Assembly (NCBI RefSeq): GCF_007035645.1
Contig: NZ_AP019632.1
Location: 1,736,001 to 1,800,000 of the forward strand
Reading direction: 5' to 3'
Source of the DNA: Enterobacter asburiae
Lineage (GTDB): Bacteria > Pseudomonadota > Gammaproteobacteria > Enterobacterales > Enterobacteriaceae
Length of the DNA: 64,000 nt
Positions within the stretch are counted from its first letter, which is position 1; each line of letters starts with the position of its first letter. This document shows, one piece after another, positions 7,969 through 20,157 of this stretch. A program made the translations under genes and the position numbers. Under the pieces are notes generated by a model. It was given only the letters and a program-made list of their open reading frames with translations, was not told where the DNA came from and ran no database searches.

Positions 7969-9111
7969 ATGATGAAAGTTTGGCCTGTCAAACATAGCCC
8001 GTTATTACGTCAGCCAGAGCGCTTTATCGCCCGAGACGAACTGAAATCGCTGATTCAAAAGGTGACGCATAGCCTGGTCAATATCCACGACAAAACGGGT
8101 GAATTTTTGCTGCGGCTGGACGACGGGCGCGTGATCGACACTAAAGGCTGGGCCGGATGGGAGTGGACGCACGGCGTTGGCCTGTACGGTATCTGGCAAT
8201 ATTACTGCCAGACCGGCGACGAAGGTATGCGAGACATCATCGACAGCTGGTTTGCCGACCGCTTTGCGGAAGGCGCGACCACCAAAAACGTGAATACCAT
8301 GTCGCCGTTCCTGACGCTGGCTTATCGCTACGAAGAGACCAAAAATCAGGCCTTGCGGCCGTGGCTGGAAAGCTGGGCGGAATGGGCGATGGCCGAGATG
8401 CCGCGTACGGAACACGGCGGGATGCAGCACATCACTCTGGCGGAAGAAAACCATCAACAGATGTGGGATGACACGCTGATGATGACGGTGCTGCCGCTGG
8501 CGAAAATCGGCAAGCTGCTCAACAAACCGGAATACGTTGAAGAGGCGGTGTATCAGTTCCTGCTGCATGTGCAGAACCTGATGGACCGGGAGACCGGGCT
8601 GTGGTTCCACGGCTGGAGCTACGACGGCAACCATAACTTCGCCCGTGCCCGCTGGGCGCGCGGCAACAGCTGGCTCACCATCGCGATCCCGGACTTCCTT
8701 GAGCTTGTGGATCTGCCGGAAAACAGCGCCGTACGCCGCTACCTTGTGCAGGTATTGAATGCGCAGATTGCCGCGCTGGCGAAATATCAGGACGACAGCG
8801 GGCTATGGCATACGCTGCTCGACGATCCACATTCTTATCTTGAGGCGTCCGCCACGGCAGGGTTTGCCTACGGCATTCTGAAAGCCGTGCGCAAGCGCTA
8901 CGTTGGCACGGAGTATGCCGGAGTGGCAGAAAAAGCGATTCGCGGTATCGTCAAAAATATTTCGCCGGAAGGCGAGCTGTTGCAAACGTCGTTCGGCACG
9001 GGCATGGGCAGCGATCTTGAGTTTTATCGCCAGATCCCGCTGACGTCGATGCCGTACGGACAGGCGATGGCGATTCTCTGTTTAACGGAATATTTGCGGA
9101 AGTATTTCTGA
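7969..9111 (+). CDS. GH105 unsaturated rhamnogalacturonyl hydrolase (RhiN/YteR type)
   Basis: This 380-residue cytoplasmic protein belongs to glycoside hydrolase family 105, which removes the unsaturated uronic acid from oligosaccharides made by pectate or rhamnogalacturonan lyases. Visible family features are 'GWAGWEWTHGVGLYGIW' (about residues 62-79), the 'MWDDTLMM' block with Asp167/168 near the expected catalytic Asp, 'WARGNSWL', and 'LWHTLLDDPHSYLEASATAGFAYG'. It has no signal peptide, matching import of the oligomer by the transporter encoded one base upstream. Start may be 7969 or 7972 (two adjacent ATGs; AGAGG upstream). The pair is absent from the E. coli K-12 order, where yecT occupies this place. 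Confidence 0.9.
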   Translation: MMKVWPVKHSPLLRQPERFIARDELKSLIQKVTHSLVNIHDKTGEFLLRLDDGRVIDTKGWAGWEWTHGVGLYGIWQYYCQTGDEGMRDIIDSWFADRFAEGATTKNVNTMSPFLTLAYRYEETKNQALRPWLESWAEWAMAEMPRTEHGGMQHITLAEENHQQMWDDTLMMTVLPLAKIGKLLNKPEYVEEAVYQFLLHVQNLMDRETGLWFHGWSYDGNHNFARARWARGNSWLTIAIPDFLELVDLPENSAVRRYLVQVLNAQIAALAKYQDDSGLWHTLLDDPHSYLEASATAGFAYGILKAVRKRYVGTEYAGVAEKAIRGIVKNISPEGELLQTSFGTGMGSDLEFYRQIPLTSMPYGQAMAILCLTEYLRKYF

Positions 9112-9115
9112 TAAG

Positions 9116-9143
9116 AAAAAACCCGGCGCTTGCCGGGTTTTTT
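9116..9143. terminator. Bidirectional rho-independent terminator, rhiN / argS
   Basis: ACCCGGC (9121-9127), loop GCTT, GCCGGGT (9132-9138), flanked by an A run on the left and a T run on the right. It serves the convergent genes rhiN (plus) and argS (minus). Confidence 0.9.
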
Positions 9144-9146
9144 GTA

Positions 9147-10880
9147 TTACATGCGTTCTACGGTTTCGATACCCAGGGTATCCAGACCCAGCTTCAGGGT
9201 CTTCGCCGTGAGCTGCGCCAGCTTCAGGCGGCTGTTGCGGACCGATTCGTTTTCCGCAGACAGAATAGGGCAGTGTTCGTAGAAGCCGGAGAACAGCCCC
9301 GCCAGATCGTACAGGTAAGCACACATCACGTGCGGCGTGCCGTCACGCGCGACAACCGTCAGCGTCTCTTCAAACTGCAGCAGGCGCGCTGCCAGCTGCG
9401 CTTCACGATCTTCCGTGATGGTCACTGTCGCATTCGCCAGTACGTTTTCATCAATGTTCGCCTTACGGAACACCGAGAGCACGCGGGTGTAGGCATACTG
9501 CATGTAAGGCGCCGTATTGCCTTCAAACGCCAGCATGTTATCCCAGTCAAAGATATAGTCAGTGGTACGGTTCTTGGAGAGATCCGCGTATTTCACCGCA
9601 CCGATACCCACGGCGTTGGCCAGTTTTTCCAGCTCATCGGCAGACATGTCCGGGTTCTTCTCGGCCACCAGACGGCGGGCGCGTTCCAGCGCTTCGTCCA
9701 GCAGGTCGGACAGCTTCACGGTACCGCCCGCACGGGTTTTGAACGGCTTGCCGTCTTTACCCAGCATCATGCCGAACATGTGGTGTTCCAGCGGCACGCA
9801 ATCCGGCACGTAACCGGCTTTACGCACGATGGTCCACGCCTGCATCAGGTGCTGGTGCTGACGGGAGTCGATGTAGTACAGCACGCGGTCAGCATGCAGC
9901 GTCTCGTAACGGTATTTCGCACAGGCGATGTCAGTGGTGGTGTAGAGGTAGCCGCCATCCTTTTTCTGGATGATCACGCCCATCGGTTCGCCTTCCTTGT
10001 TTTTATACTCATCAAGGAACACCACCGTTGCGCCTTCGCTCTCTACCGCCAGGTTTTTGGCTTTCAGGTCAGCCACAATGCCGGGCAGCATTGGGTTATA
10101 GAGGCTTTCACCCATCACGTCGTCACGGGTCAGGGTGACGTTCAGACGGTTATAGGTCAGCTGGTTCTGCGACATGGTGATGTCGACAAGCTTGCGCCAC
10201 ATCTCGAGGAAGTATTGGTCGCCACCCTGCAGTTTAACCACGTAGCTGCGCGCGCGCTCGGCAAAGGCTTCGTCTTCGTCGTAGTGTTTTTTGGCTTCGC
10301 GGTAGAACCCTTCCAGGTCCGCCAGCGCCATTTCACCGGCGTTTTCCTGCTGCTGTTTTTCCAGGTAAGCAATCAGCATGCCGAACTGGGTACCCCAGTC
10401 GCCCACGTGGTTCGCGCGGATCACCTTGTGACCGAGGAACTCGAGCGTGCGCACCGCGGCATCACCGATGATAGTGGAGCGCAGGTGGCCAACGTGCATC
10501 TCTTTCGCCACGTTCGGCGCAGAGTAGTCGATCACGACGGTCTGCGCCTCCGGCTGGGAAACGCCCAGACGGTCAGATTTCAGGGCCGCATCAACGTGGC
10601 TTGCCAGGAATGCAGGCTCAAGGAAGATGTTGATAAAGCCCGGACCGGCGATTTCGGTTTTGCTGGCAATGCCGGAAAGATCCAGATGCGTCAGTACCTG
10701 CTCAGCGAGCTGTCGCGGCGGCATGCCCAGTTTTTTAGCCACTGCCATCACGCCATTAGCCTGATAGTCGCCAAACTGTACTTTTGCTGACTGACGAACC
10801 TGCGGTTCGCAATCCGCAGGTGCGCCTGCGGCAATCAGTGCCTGACTGACTTTTTCGGAGAGAAGAGCCTGAATATTCAC
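9147..10880 (-). CDS. argS: Arginyl-tRNA synthetase
   Basis: Class I aminoacyl-tRNA synthetase that charges tRNA-Arg (577 residues, as in E. coli). The N-terminal Add-1 domain is followed by the HIGH-type signature '[12 protein letters not shown]' within '[13 protein letters not shown]' (about residues 120-140). The KMSKS motif is not classical, as is normal for enterobacterial ArgS. The C-terminal anticodon-binding DALR domain ends 'LGIETVERM'. It is transcribed alone and converges on the rhiTN operon. The 239-base gap to yecM holds its promoter and that of the divergent yecM. Confidence 0.98.
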   Translation of the reverse strand: MNIQALLSEKVSQALIAAGAPADCEPQVRQSAKVQFGDYQANGVMAVAKKLGMPPRQLAEQVLTHLDLSGIASKTEIAGPGFINIFLEPAFLASHVDAALKSDRLGVSQPEAQTVVIDYSAPNVAKEMHVGHLRSTIIGDAAVRTLEFLGHKVIRANHVGDWGTQFGMLIAYLEKQQQENAGEMALADLEGFYREAKKHYDEDEAFAERARSYVVKLQGGDQYFLEMWRKLVDITMSQNQLTYNRLNVTLTRDDVMGESLYNPMLPGIVADLKAKNLAVESEGATVVFLDEYKNKEGEPMGVIIQKKDGGYLYTTTDIACAKYRYETLHADRVLYYIDSRQHQHLMQAWTIVRKAGYVPDCVPLEHHMFGMMLGKDGKPFKTRAGGTVKLSDLLDEALERARRLVAEKNPDMSADELEKLANAVGIGAVKYADLSKNRTTDYIFDWDNMLAFEGNTAPYMQYAYTRVLSVFRKANIDENVLANATVTITEDREAQLAARLLQFEETLTVVARDGTPHVMCAYLYDLAGLFSGFYEHCPILSAENESVRNSRLKLAQLTAKTLKLGLDTLGIETVERM

Positions 10881-11119
10881 CTGGATACCTTACGTTTTTG
10901 ATGCGGGCTTACAGCCGCCCGCGCCAGTTAAAGAATTTAGGGCGGGAGTATACTGCAAATGCCCTCTGGCGTCAGCATTGCGGGGCCTGAAGATTGCTCA
11001 GAATCCAGGCGGTGAAGGTGTGCATAATCATGCAGTCGCAAAAAGCCGGATTCTGCGGTTGGTCAAAACAGGGCAACAGAGTAAATTAGCGGCTTTGCGA
11101 CATGAAAAGAGAGTGACTT

Positions 11120-11680
11120 ATGGCGAACTGGCAATCCATTGACGAACTGCATGATATTTCCGCAGATTTACCGCGCTTCACCCAGGCGTTCACAGAACTT
11201 GCCACCCGTCTTGGTCTGGATATTGCGCCGCTTGAGGCCGATCACATCTCTTTGCGCTGTCATCAGAATGCCACGGCCGAGCGCTGGCGTCGCGGGTTCG
11301 AACGGTGCGGCGAGTTGCTCTCCGAGAACATCATCAATGGTCGCCCCATTTGCCTGTTCAAACTGCATGAACCGGTGAACGTGGCGCACTGGCAATTCAG
11401 CGTGGTTGAACTGCCGTGGCCGGGCGAGAAACGCTATCCGCACGAAGGCTGGGAGCATATCGAAATAGTCCTGCCGGGTGAGCCGGAAACGTTGAACGCG
11501 CGCGCGCTGGCCCTCCTTTCCGACGAAGGCTTAAGCAAGCCGGGGATTTTTGTGAAGACGAGTTCACCCAAAGGCGAGCGCGAGCGGTTACCTAACCCGA
11601 CGCTGGCCGTCACTGACGGACAGGTCACGGTGAAGTTTCATCCGTGGACCATTGAGCAGATCGTTGCCAGCGAAGCGTAA
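11120..11680 (+). CDS. yecM: YecM, VOC-like metal-binding protein
   Basis: A 186-residue cytoplasmic protein matching E. coli YecM, a member of the vicinal-oxygen-chelate-like fold whose structure suggests a metal-dependent enzyme. Motifs seen are 'LEADHISLRCHQN' (histidines as candidate ligands), 'WQFSVVELPWPGEKRYPHEGWEHIE' and the C-terminal 'TVKFHPWTIEQIV'. GAGAGTGACTT lies before ATG 11120. Its function is unknown. It keeps its E. coli position between argS (divergent) and cutC (78 bases downstream). Confidence 0.93.
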   Translation: MANWQSIDELHDISADLPRFTQAFTELATRLGLDIAPLEADHISLRCHQNATAERWRRGFERCGELLSENIINGRPICLFKLHEPVNVAHWQFSVVELPWPGEKRYPHEGWEHIEIVLPGEPETLNARALALLSDEGLSKPGIFVKTSSPKGERERLPNPTLAVTDGQVTVKFHPWTIEQIVASEA

Positions 11681-11758
11681 GAGATGTGAATTCACGCCGG
11701 GACTGAAAACGGACGGTGTGTCATGATGTTTCGTTTAGTGGAATTTCAGGAGGATTAA

Positions 11759-12502
11759 ATGGCGCTGCTGGAGATTTGTTGTTACAGCGTGGAGTGTGCC
11801 GTGACCGCGCAAAAGCACGGGGCTGACCGCATTGAACTGTGTGCGGCACCCAAAGAGGGCGGGCTGACGCCGTCTTACGGCGTGTTGAGGTCTGCCCGTC
11901 AGGCCGTCACCATTCCCGTTCACCCGATTATTCGTCCGCGCGGCGGTGATTTTTGTTACACGGCGGGCGAGTTCAGTGCCATGCTTGATGATATCGCACT
12001 CGTTCGGGACCTGGGGTTTCCGGGGCTGGTGACCGGCCTGCTGAATGAAGACGGCAACATCGATATACCGCGCATGCGTCAGATTATGAGCGCCGCGCAG
12101 GGGCTGGCCGTCACTTTTCATCGCGCATTTGATATGTGTAAAGATCCGCTCCAGGCCTTTGAAACGCTTGAAGAACTTGGCGTGGCGCGCATCCTGACAT
12201 CGGGTCAGCAGGCGTCAGCTGAAAAAGGACTGCAATTAATTACGGAACTAAAAGCACATTCCGGTGTTCCAATAATAATGGCGGGTGCGGGAGTCCGCGC
12301 CAGCAATCTGGAACGGTTTTTAAACGCAGGGGTAGAAGAGCTGCACAGCTCCGCGGGTAAATGGATACCTTCGCCGATGCGTTATCGCAATACAGGATTG
12401 TCAATGTCGACGGATGCTGAAGCGGATGAGTATTCACGCTATGGCGTAGAGGGAGAGTCGGTTGCGGAAATGAAGTCGCTGATTGAGCGCCATCACGTGT
12501 AG
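11759..12502 (+). CDS. cutC: CutC, TIM-barrel protein historically linked to copper homeostasis
   Basis: A 247-residue TIM-barrel protein. The start '[27 protein letters not shown]' and the '[13 protein letters not shown]', 'TFHRAFDM' and 'ILTSGQQ' blocks are family hallmarks. Mutant phenotypes first ascribed to CutC in E. coli (copper sensitivity) were later shown to come from loss of the sRNA MicL, which is transcribed from inside the 3' end of the gene; the same arrangement is visible here. AGGAGG precedes ATG 11759 (GGAGGATTAAATG). The true activity of CutC is unsettled. Confidence 0.96.
   Translation: MALLEICCYSVECAVTAQKHGADRIELCAAPKEGGLTPSYGVLRSARQAVTIPVHPIIRPRGGDFCYTAGEFSAMLDDIALVRDLGFPGLVTGLLNEDGNIDIPRMRQIMSAAQGLAVTFHRAFDMCKDPLQAFETLEELGVARILTSGQQASAEKGLQLITELKAHSGVPIIMAGAGVRASNLERFLNAGVEELHSSAGKWIPSPMRYRNTGLSMSTDAEADEYSRYGVEGESVAEMKSLIERHHV
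12244..12272 (+). promoter_or_regulatory. Sigma-E promoter for MicL inside cutC
   Basis: GGAACTA (12244-12250) matches the sigma-E -35 element (GGAACTT). Sixteen bases later TTCCAA (12267-12272) can serve as a -10 of the TCnnA type. A start near 12279 gives a transcript of about 310 bases to the terminator at 12591, in line with the ~307-nt primary MicL of E. coli. Confidence 0.65.
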
Positions 12503-12591
12503 CAACGTACCGATTTTTACCGCGCATCATGTCGCCCAATATGATGCTTGCTTGTACCAGGCCCCTGCAATTTCAACAGGGGCCTTTTTTT
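12279..12591 (+). ncRNA. micL: MicL sRNA (primary transcript; ~80-nt MicL-S at its 3' end)
   Basis: MicL is a sigma-E-dependent Hfq-binding sRNA cut from the cutC 3' region that represses translation of the lipoprotein Lpp. The segment 12503-12591 after the cutC stop keeps the expected layout: a short single-stranded stretch with GTACCAG (12555-12561 region), complementary to CUGGUAC early in the lpp coding sequence as I recall it, followed by a strong terminator hairpin with a T run. The 5' end is inferred from the internal sigma-E-like promoter. The processed form should begin around 12510. Confidence 0.72.
12559..12591 (+). terminator. Terminator of cutC/MicL
   Basis: AGGCCCCTG (12559-12567), a 9-base loop, CAGGGGCCT (12577-12585), then seven T. 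Strong rho-independent terminator and Hfq-binding 3' end of MicL. Confidence 0.95.
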
Positions 12592-12593
12592 CT

Positions 12594-12687
12594 CCCCTCA
12601 CCCTAACCCTCTCCCCATAGGGGAGAGGGGACGGCTCGGTGCGGTTTTTCTCCCTCGCCCCTATGGGGAGAGGGCCGGGGTGAGGGG
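12594..12687. repeat. Intergenic CCCTCACCCT/CCTCTCCCC palindromic repeat, long copy
   Basis: The ends are inverted copies (CCCCTCACCC at 12594-12603 and GGGTGAGGGG at 12678-12687). Inside are two hairpins built on CTCTCCCC...GGGGAGAG. A short relative lies at 21800-21833. Such CCCTCACCCTAACCCTCTCC palindromes are scattered between genes in many Gammaproteobacteria. Here it lies between the convergent cutC and cmoB. Confidence 0.85.
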
Positions 12688-12691
12688 AAAA

Positions 12692-14839
<2,148 letters not shown>

Positions 14840-14890
14840 ACAAACTCCCTGTTTTTGGCAGATGGCACTTCACTATGATAGGGGGTGATA

Positions 14891-15709
14891 TCAGAAAAGA
14901 GAAGATTGTTGTGGAATGGAAGGGGCGCTGCCCACGGACGGCACCGCAGCCTGCAAGGCCTGCCACAGAGCATCGACCAGTTCGGGCGCCTGGGCGATAT
15001 CCGGCGTGTGCAAAAAGAGATACGGCGTGGTGGTGTGTTCCCACTTCGCTAACGTTTGCAGCCAGACGGCGAACATCGCCTGATTTTGCTGCATGTTATC
15101 GCTGCCGATATACCTGACCATTGGGTTATGCGCGGTCACGATGGCATGGACCGGCACTTTCGGTTTTTTACGCTGAGCTTCAACAATGGCTTCGCTATGG
15201 GGGACAGCGCTGTGCACCGGCCGGCTATCGAGGATCACCCGGTTAACGGAACGCTCAAGCAGGCCGCGATTGAGCGCTTTTTCTGCTTCGCCCTTCGCAA
15301 AAAATTCAGGATGCCTGACTTCAACGCCGTAGGCGAATTCACGGGGCAGGGCATCCAGGAACTGCCAGAGCGCAGGTAAATCGCGCGGGCCAAACGTGGC
15401 TGGCAGCTGGATCCAGTACTGACCGATGCGGTTCGCCAGCGGCGACATGCGCGTAAAAAACTCTTCGGTCAAATCCCCGCAGTTGCGCAGCGCGGCCTGG
15501 TGGGAAATGGTGGCCGGAAACTTAAAGCAGAAGCGGAAGTCGTCGGTCGTTTGTTCCCGCCAGCGCGTAACAATCTCGGCTTTAGGGAGCGCATACAGCG
15601 TGGTGTTACCCTCGACACAGTTGAAGTGCCGGGCATATTCCTCAAGGCTGGTGATGCCAAGGCGCACCCATTTCGGGTGCGACCACTGGGGCAGGCCCAC
15701 GTACATCAT
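14891..15709 (-). CDS. yecE: DUF72 protein YecE
   Basis: A 272-residue TIM-barrel-like DUF72 protein, same length as E. coli YecE. Conserved blocks are '[10 protein letters not shown]', '[14 protein letters not shown]', '[13 protein letters not shown]' and the C-terminal 'IPQQSSLF'. No catalytic function is established for the family. Its ATG overlaps the yecD stop by four bases (ATGA), so yecD-yecE are coupled. Confidence 0.95.
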   Translation of the reverse strand: MMYVGLPQWSHPKWVRLGITSLEEYARHFNCVEGNTTLYALPKAEIVTRWREQTTDDFRFCFKFPATISHQAALRNCGDLTEEFFTRMSPLANRIGQYWIQLPATFGPRDLPALWQFLDALPREFAYGVEVRHPEFFAKGEAEKALNRGLLERSVNRVILDSRPVHSAVPHSEAIVEAQRKKPKVPVHAIVTAHNPMVRYIGSDNMQQNQAMFAVWLQTLAKWEHTTTPYLFLHTPDIAQAPELVDALWQALQAAVPSVGSAPSIPQQSSLF

Positions 15710-16272
15710 AGCGCGCTGACAATCTCATCCGTGCTGCGCACGCGGCCGATGCGCGGGAAGATATGGGTCATGCTGCCCTGGTGCTGTTCCGCGGAGGCCG
15801 CGCTGCAGGCATCTTCGGCGATCACCAGGTTAAAGCCCAGCTCCCACGCGTTGCGGGCGGTAGACTCCACGCCGATGTTGGTGGAAATGCCGCACAGGAT
15901 GATGGTGTCGATGCCGCGACGTCGGAGCTGCAGCTCGAGATCGGTACCGTAAAATGCCCCCCACTGGCGTTTGGTCACTTCGATGTCGCTGTCGCGTGTG
16001 CCGAGTGCGGCCGGGTACGTCCACCAGTTTTCAGGCAGGGCGCGTGCCGGAGCCTGGGCATCAATGGGCTGTTTTAACGCTTCAGCGTAATCAGCGGACC
16101 AGCCGACGCGCACCATGACAACAGGCGCACCGCTGGCACGACATGTTTCCGCCAGGCGAGCTGCGCGGCTGACCACATCATCCGCGGTATGCGGGCCGCC
16201 GGCGAAGGGCAGAATGCCTTCCTGTAAATCAATCACGACAAGTGCGGTTTTACTGGCATCAAGTGTTAACAT
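15706..16272 (-). CDS. yecD: Isochorismatase-family hydrolase YecD
   Basis: A 188-residue cysteine-hydrolase-fold protein like E. coli YecD. The triad residues of the superfamily are visible: Asp in '[12 protein letters not shown]', Lys in '[14 protein letters not shown]' and Cys in '[17 protein letters not shown]'. The substrate is unknown. ATG 16272 ([13 protein letters not shown]) is preserved in E. coli and has GGGAG upstream; the frame stays open further upstream to 16368 but without a likely start. Confidence 0.95.
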   Translation of the reverse strand: MLTLDASKTALVVIDLQEGILPFAGGPHTADDVVSRAARLAETCRASGAPVVMVRVGWSADYAEALKQPIDAQAPARALPENWWTYPAALGTRDSDIEVTKRQWGAFYGTDLELQLRRRGIDTIILCGISTNIGVESTARNAWELGFNLVIAEDACSAASAEQHQGSMTHIFPRIGRVRSTDEIVSAL

Positions 16273-16430
16273 CGTTACTCCCGTTAAATGAATCACTTCC
16301 AGACACCATACGATGTGATGGCCTGTTCCTGGGCGGATAATTTTGTTAATTTTTGTGAGAATGCGCAATAAGAGTGCAGCAAACGACCGCCAGGCCGTGG
16401 TTCGCTCTTATCGTCCGGCGGAATTTCCAG

Positions 16431-16436
16431 TATAAT
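16431..16436 (+). promoter_or_regulatory. -10 element of the aspS promoter
   Basis: A perfect TATAAT (16431-16436) lies 100 bases before aspS, downstream of the divergent yecD. No good -35 hexamer is visible at 16-18 bases (best TTATCG at 16408). Confidence 0.55.
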
Positions 16437-16535
16437 AGCCGCCTTTTTTCATCCAGTTGTGACATACAGAAAGCTGCGACATAGTAGCCTGCATACCAGG
16501 CGACATTTAGCCTGCGGCTAATTAAGGGATATCTC

Positions 16536-18308
16536 ATGCGTACAGAATATTGCGGGCAGCTGCGTCAGTCCCACGTCGGACAGCAGGTCACCCTGTGTGG
16601 TTGGGTCAATCGTCGTCGTGATCTTGGTAGCCTTATCTTCATCGATATGCGCGACCGCGAAGGTATCGTCCAGGTGTTCTTCGATCCGGATCGCGCAGAT
16701 GCGTTGAAGCTGGCCTCTGAGCTGCGTAATGAGTTCTGCATTCAGGTTACCGGCACCGTGCGCGCGCGTGACGAGAAAAACGTCAACGCCGACATGGCGA
16801 CGGGCGCCATCGAAGTGCTGGCGTCCGATCTGGTGATCATCAACCGTGCAGAAGCGCTGCCGCTGGACTCCAACCACGTCAACACTGAAGAAGCGCGTCT
16901 GAAATACCGCTACCTGGATCTGCGTCGTCCGGAAATGGCTCAGCGCCTGAAAACCCGTGCGAAAATCACCAGCCTGGTGCGTCGCTTTATGGATGACCAC
17001 GGTTTCCTCGACATCGAAACCCCGATGCTGACCAAAGCCACGCCGGAAGGCGCGCGCGATTACCTGGTCCCATCCCGCGTTCATAAAGGCAAATTCTACG
17101 CGCTGCCGCAGTCTCCGCAGCTGTTCAAACAGCTGCTGATGATGTCCGGCTTCGATCGCTACTATCAGATCGTGAAATGCTTCCGCGACGAAGATCTGCG
17201 CGCTGACCGCCAGCCAGAATTTACCCAGATCGATGTGGAAACCTCCTTCATGACCGCCGAGCAGGTGCGTGAAGTTATGGAAGCCCTGGTGCGTAGCCTG
17301 TGGAACGACGTGAAAGGCGTTGAGCTGGGCGATTTCCCTATCATGACCTTCGCTGAAGCCGAGCGTCGTTACGGCTCTGACAAACCAGACCTGCGTAACC
17401 CGATGGAGCTGGTGGACGTAGCAGACCTGGTGAAAGGCGTTGAGTTTGCCGTCTTCGCTGGCCCGGCTAACGATCCTAAAGGCCGCGTAGCAGCGCTGCG
17501 TGTACCTGATGGTGCTGCCCTGAGCCGCAAGCAGATCGACGACTACGGCAACTTCATCAAGATCTACGGCGCGAAAGGTCTGGCCTATATTAAAGTGACC
17601 GAGCGCGCGAAAGGTCTGGAAGGCATCACCAGCCCGGTAGCGAAATTCCTGAACGCGGACATCGTGGAAGCGATCCTTGAGCGCACCGGCGCGCAGGACG
17701 GCGACATGATCTTCTTCGGCGCAGACAACAAGAAAGTCGTGGCGGATGCGATGGGCGCGCTGCGTCTGAAGCTCGGCAAAGACCTGAGCCTGACCGACGA
17801 AAACAAATGGGCGCCGCTGTGGGTTATCGACTTCCCAATGTTTGAAGACGACGGTGAAGGCGGCCTGACCGCAATGCACCACCCGTTCACCTCGCCAAAA
17901 GACATGACGGCGGCAGAGCTGAAAGCGGCACCGGAAGATGCGGTCGCGAACGCTTATGACATGGTGATCAACGGCTACGAAGTGGGCGGCGGTTCCGTGC
18001 GTATTCACAGCGGTGAAATGCAGCAGACCGTGTTCGGCATTCTGGGCATCAACGAGCAGGAGCAGCGCGAGAAGTTTGGCTTCCTGCTGGACGCCCTGAA
18101 ATACGGTACGCCGCCGCACGCGGGCCTGGCCTTCGGTCTTGACCGTCTGACCATGCTGCTGACCGGCACCGATAACATTCGTGATGTTATTGCCTTCCCG
18201 AAAACCACTGCCGCAGCGTGTCTGATGACCGAAGCGCCAAGCTTTGCCAACCCGGCCTCTCTGGCCGAGCTGGGCATTGAAGTGGTGAAGAAGGAAGAGA
18301 AAAACTGA
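16536..18308 (+). CDS. aspS: Aspartyl-tRNA synthetase
   Basis: Class II synthetase that charges tRNA-Asp (590 residues, E. coli length). The N-terminal OB-fold anticodon-binding domain ('[26 protein letters not shown]') is followed by motif 1/2 ('[20 protein letters not shown]', '[23 protein letters not shown]'), the bacterial insertion domain, and motif 3 ('[15 protein letters not shown]'). Start ATG 16536. The next gene, nudB, begins one base after its stop. Confidence 0.98.
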   Translation: MRTEYCGQLRQSHVGQQVTLCGWVNRRRDLGSLIFIDMRDREGIVQVFFDPDRADALKLASELRNEFCIQVTGTVRARDEKNVNADMATGAIEVLASDLVIINRAEALPLDSNHVNTEEARLKYRYLDLRRPEMAQRLKTRAKITSLVRRFMDDHGFLDIETPMLTKATPEGARDYLVPSRVHKGKFYALPQSPQLFKQLLMMSGFDRYYQIVKCFRDEDLRADRQPEFTQIDVETSFMTAEQVREVMEALVRSLWNDVKGVELGDFPIMTFAEAERRYGSDKPDLRNPMELVDVADLVKGVEFAVFAGPANDPKGRVAALRVPDGAALSRKQIDDYGNFIKIYGAKGLAYIKVTERAKGLEGITSPVAKFLNADIVEAILERTGAQDGDMIFFGADNKKVVADAMGALRLKLGKDLSLTDENKWAPLWVIDFPMFEDDGEGGLTAMHHPFTSPKDMTAAELKAAPEDAVANAYDMVINGYEVGGGSVRIHSGEMQQTVFGILGINEQEQREKFGFLLDALKYGTPPHAGLAFGLDRLTMLLTGTDNIRDVIAFPKTTAAACLMTEAPSFANPASLAELGIEVVKKEEKN

Positions 18309-18309
18309 T

Positions 18310-18753
18310 ATGGCATATAAGCTTCCCGTTTCGGTCCTGGTGGTCATTTATGCAGAAGACACGAAGCGGGTGCTGATGTTGCAGCGGCGCGATGACCCTG
18401 ATTTCTGGCAGTCGGTTACCGGCAGTCTGGAAGAGGGGGAAACCGCGTCGCAGGCCGCCGCGCGCGAAGTAAAGGAAGAGGTCACCATTGACGTTGCCCG
18501 CGAGCAACTGACCCTGAAGGACTGCCAGCGCACGGTGGAGTTTGAAATTTTTAGCCATTTACGTCATCGCTACGCGCCGGGTACCGAGCGCAATACGGAG
18601 TCGTGGTTCTGTCTCGCGCTCCCCCATGAACGGGAGATCGTGTTTACCGAACACCTGACCTACCGCTGGGTGAATGCGGCGGATGCCGCCGCACTGACCA
18701 AGTCGTGGAGCAACCGGCAGGCGATTGAAGAATTTGTAATTAACGCAGCCTGA
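18310..18753 (+). CDS. nudB: Dihydroneopterin triphosphate pyrophosphohydrolase NudB
   Basis: Nudix hydrolase (147 residues) that removes pyrophosphate from dihydroneopterin triphosphate in folate synthesis. The Nudix box is clear: 'GSLEEGETASQAAAREVKEEV' (G-x5-E-x7-R-E-x2-E-E). It starts one base after the aspS stop codon and is followed at 27 bases by yebC, so the three are probably one transcription unit. Confidence 0.97.
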   Translation: MAYKLPVSVLVVIYAEDTKRVLMLQRRDDPDFWQSVTGSLEEGETASQAAAREVKEEVTIDVAREQLTLKDCQRTVEFEIFSHLRHRYAPGTERNTESWFCLALPHEREIVFTEHLTYRWVNAADAAALTKSWSNRQAIEEFVINAA

Positions 18754-18780
18754 GAAGGCGCGATTTTTGGAGAACTTTTT

Positions 18781-19521
18781 ATGGCAGGTCATAGTAAGTG
18801 GGCCAACACCAAACACCGCAAAGCGGCACAGGATGCCAAGCGCGGTAAGATCTTTACCAAAATCATTCGCGAGCTGGTGACAGCAGCGCGTCTGGGCGGC
18901 GGCGACCCGGCATCTAACCCGCGTCTGCGCGCGGCGGTAGATAAAGCGCTGTCAAACAACATGACGCGTGACACCCTGAACCGTGCAATCGCACGTGGCG
19001 TGGGCGGTGATGAAGACGCGAACATGGAAACCATCATTTATGAAGGTTACGGCCCCGGCGGTACTGCGGTGATGGTTGAGTGTCTGTCCGACAACCGTAA
19101 CCGTACCGTTGCGGAAGTGCGCCACGCGTTCACCAAAACCGGTGGCAACCTGGGCACTGACGGTTCCGTTGCTTACCTGTTCAGCAAAAAAGGCGTCATC
19201 TCCTTCGAGAAAGGCGACGAAGATGCAATCATGGAAGCGGCGCTCGAAGCCGGTGCGGAAGACGTGGTGACCTTCGATGACGGCGCTATCGACGTTTATA
19301 CCGCGTGGGAAGAGATGGGTGCCGTGCGCGACGCGCTGGAAGCGGCTGGCCTGAAAGCGGACAACGCTGAAGTGTCCATGATCCCGTCCACCAAAGCGGA
19401 CATGGATGCGGAAACGGCACCGAAACTGCTGCGTCTGATCGACATGCTCGAAGACTGCGACGACGTGCAGGAAGTGTACCACAACGGTGAAATCTCTGAT
19501 GAGGTTGCAGCGACTCTCTGA
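18781..19521 (+). CDS. yebC: YebC/TACO1-family protein
   Basis: A 246-residue protein of the YebC family, beginning '[21 protein letters not shown]' as in E. coli. Members have been described both as DNA-binding regulators and, more recently, as ribosome-associated factors that help translation of proline-rich stretches; which applies here cannot be told from sequence. GGAG precedes ATG 18781. It is followed by ruvC, the usual order. Confidence 0.97.
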   Translation: MAGHSKWANTKHRKAAQDAKRGKIFTKIIRELVTAARLGGGDPASNPRLRAAVDKALSNNMTRDTLNRAIARGVGGDEDANMETIIYEGYGPGGTAVMVECLSDNRNRTVAEVRHAFTKTGGNLGTDGSVAYLFSKKGVISFEKGDEDAIMEAALEAGAEDVVTFDDGAIDVYTAWEEMGAVRDALEAAGLKADNAEVSMIPSTKADMDAETAPKLLRLIDMLEDCDDVQEVYHNGEISDEVAATL

Positions 19522-19555
19522 TGAGAGCCTGTAAACCGTTTACGGGAGACGCGTG

Positions 19556-20077
19556 ATGTCGATTATTCTCGGGATTGACCCAGGCTCACGCGTCACCGGT
19601 TATGGCGTTATCCGTCAGGTGGGACGCCAGTTAACCTACCTGGGCAGCGGCTGTATTCGCACCAAAGTGGACGATCTTCCTTCGCGCCTGAAGCTCATTT
19701 ATGCGGGCGTGTCGGAGATCATCACCCAGTTTCAGCCGGACTATTTCGCCATTGAGCAGGTCTTTATGGCGAAAAACGCCGATTCAGCGCTAAAGCTCGG
19801 TCAGGCGCGCGGTGTTGCCATCGTCGCTGCCGTGAACCAGGATTTGCCGGTATTCGAATATGCGGCGCGTCAGGTCAAGCAGACGGTGGTGGGCATTGGG
19901 AGCGCGGAGAAAAGCCAGGTGCAGCATATGGTGCGTACCCTGCTGAAGCTTCCCGCGAACCCGCAGGCCGACGCCGCGGATGCGCTGGCGATTGCGATTA
20001 CCCACTGTCACGTCAGCCAGAACGCGATGCAAATGAGCGAGTCGCGACTCAATCTGGCGCGAGGCAGGTTACGATAA
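19556..20077 (+). CDS. ruvC: Holliday junction resolvase RuvC
   Basis: RuvC cuts Holliday junctions in homologous recombination with RuvAB (173 residues). The catalytic acidic residues are in '[16 protein letters not shown]' (Asp), 'FAIEQVFM' (Glu) and '[12 protein letters not shown]' (Asp pair). ATG 19556 follows GGGAGA by 7 bases; a GTG three bases earlier is also in frame. A terminator at 20087-20114 separates it from ruvAB. Confidence 0.98.
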   Translation: MSIILGIDPGSRVTGYGVIRQVGRQLTYLGSGCIRTKVDDLPSRLKLIYAGVSEIITQFQPDYFAIEQVFMAKNADSALKLGQARGVAIVAAVNQDLPVFEYAARQVKQTVVGIGSAEKSQVQHMVRTLLKLPANPQADAADALAIAITHCHVSQNAMQMSESRLNLARGRLR

Positions 20078-20086
20078 TCAGAAATC

Positions 20087-20114
20087 AGGCTGGATAAACA
20101 TCCAGCCTTTTTTT
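20087..20114 (+). terminator. Terminator after ruvC
   Basis: AGGCTGGAT (20087-20095), loop AAAC, ATCCAGCCT (20100-20108), then a T run. It separates yebC-ruvC from ruvAB. Confidence 0.93.
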
Positions 20115-20157
20115 ATTATGTCGGCAGTTAATTTCTCCCAGAACGCAGGAGCGTCAC

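Noticed and set aside
10881..11119. A small gene between argS and yecM
   Set aside because: No frame with a ribosome-binding site and recognisable protein; the interval is best read as divergent promoters.
16518..18347. 609-codon open frame on the minus strand over aspS
   Set aside because: It is the complement of aspS, with His/Arg/Gln-rich composition typical of shadow frames and no family motif. The same holds for the long minus-strand frame over flhA (3740-5803) and the plus-strand frame over argS (9273-10790).
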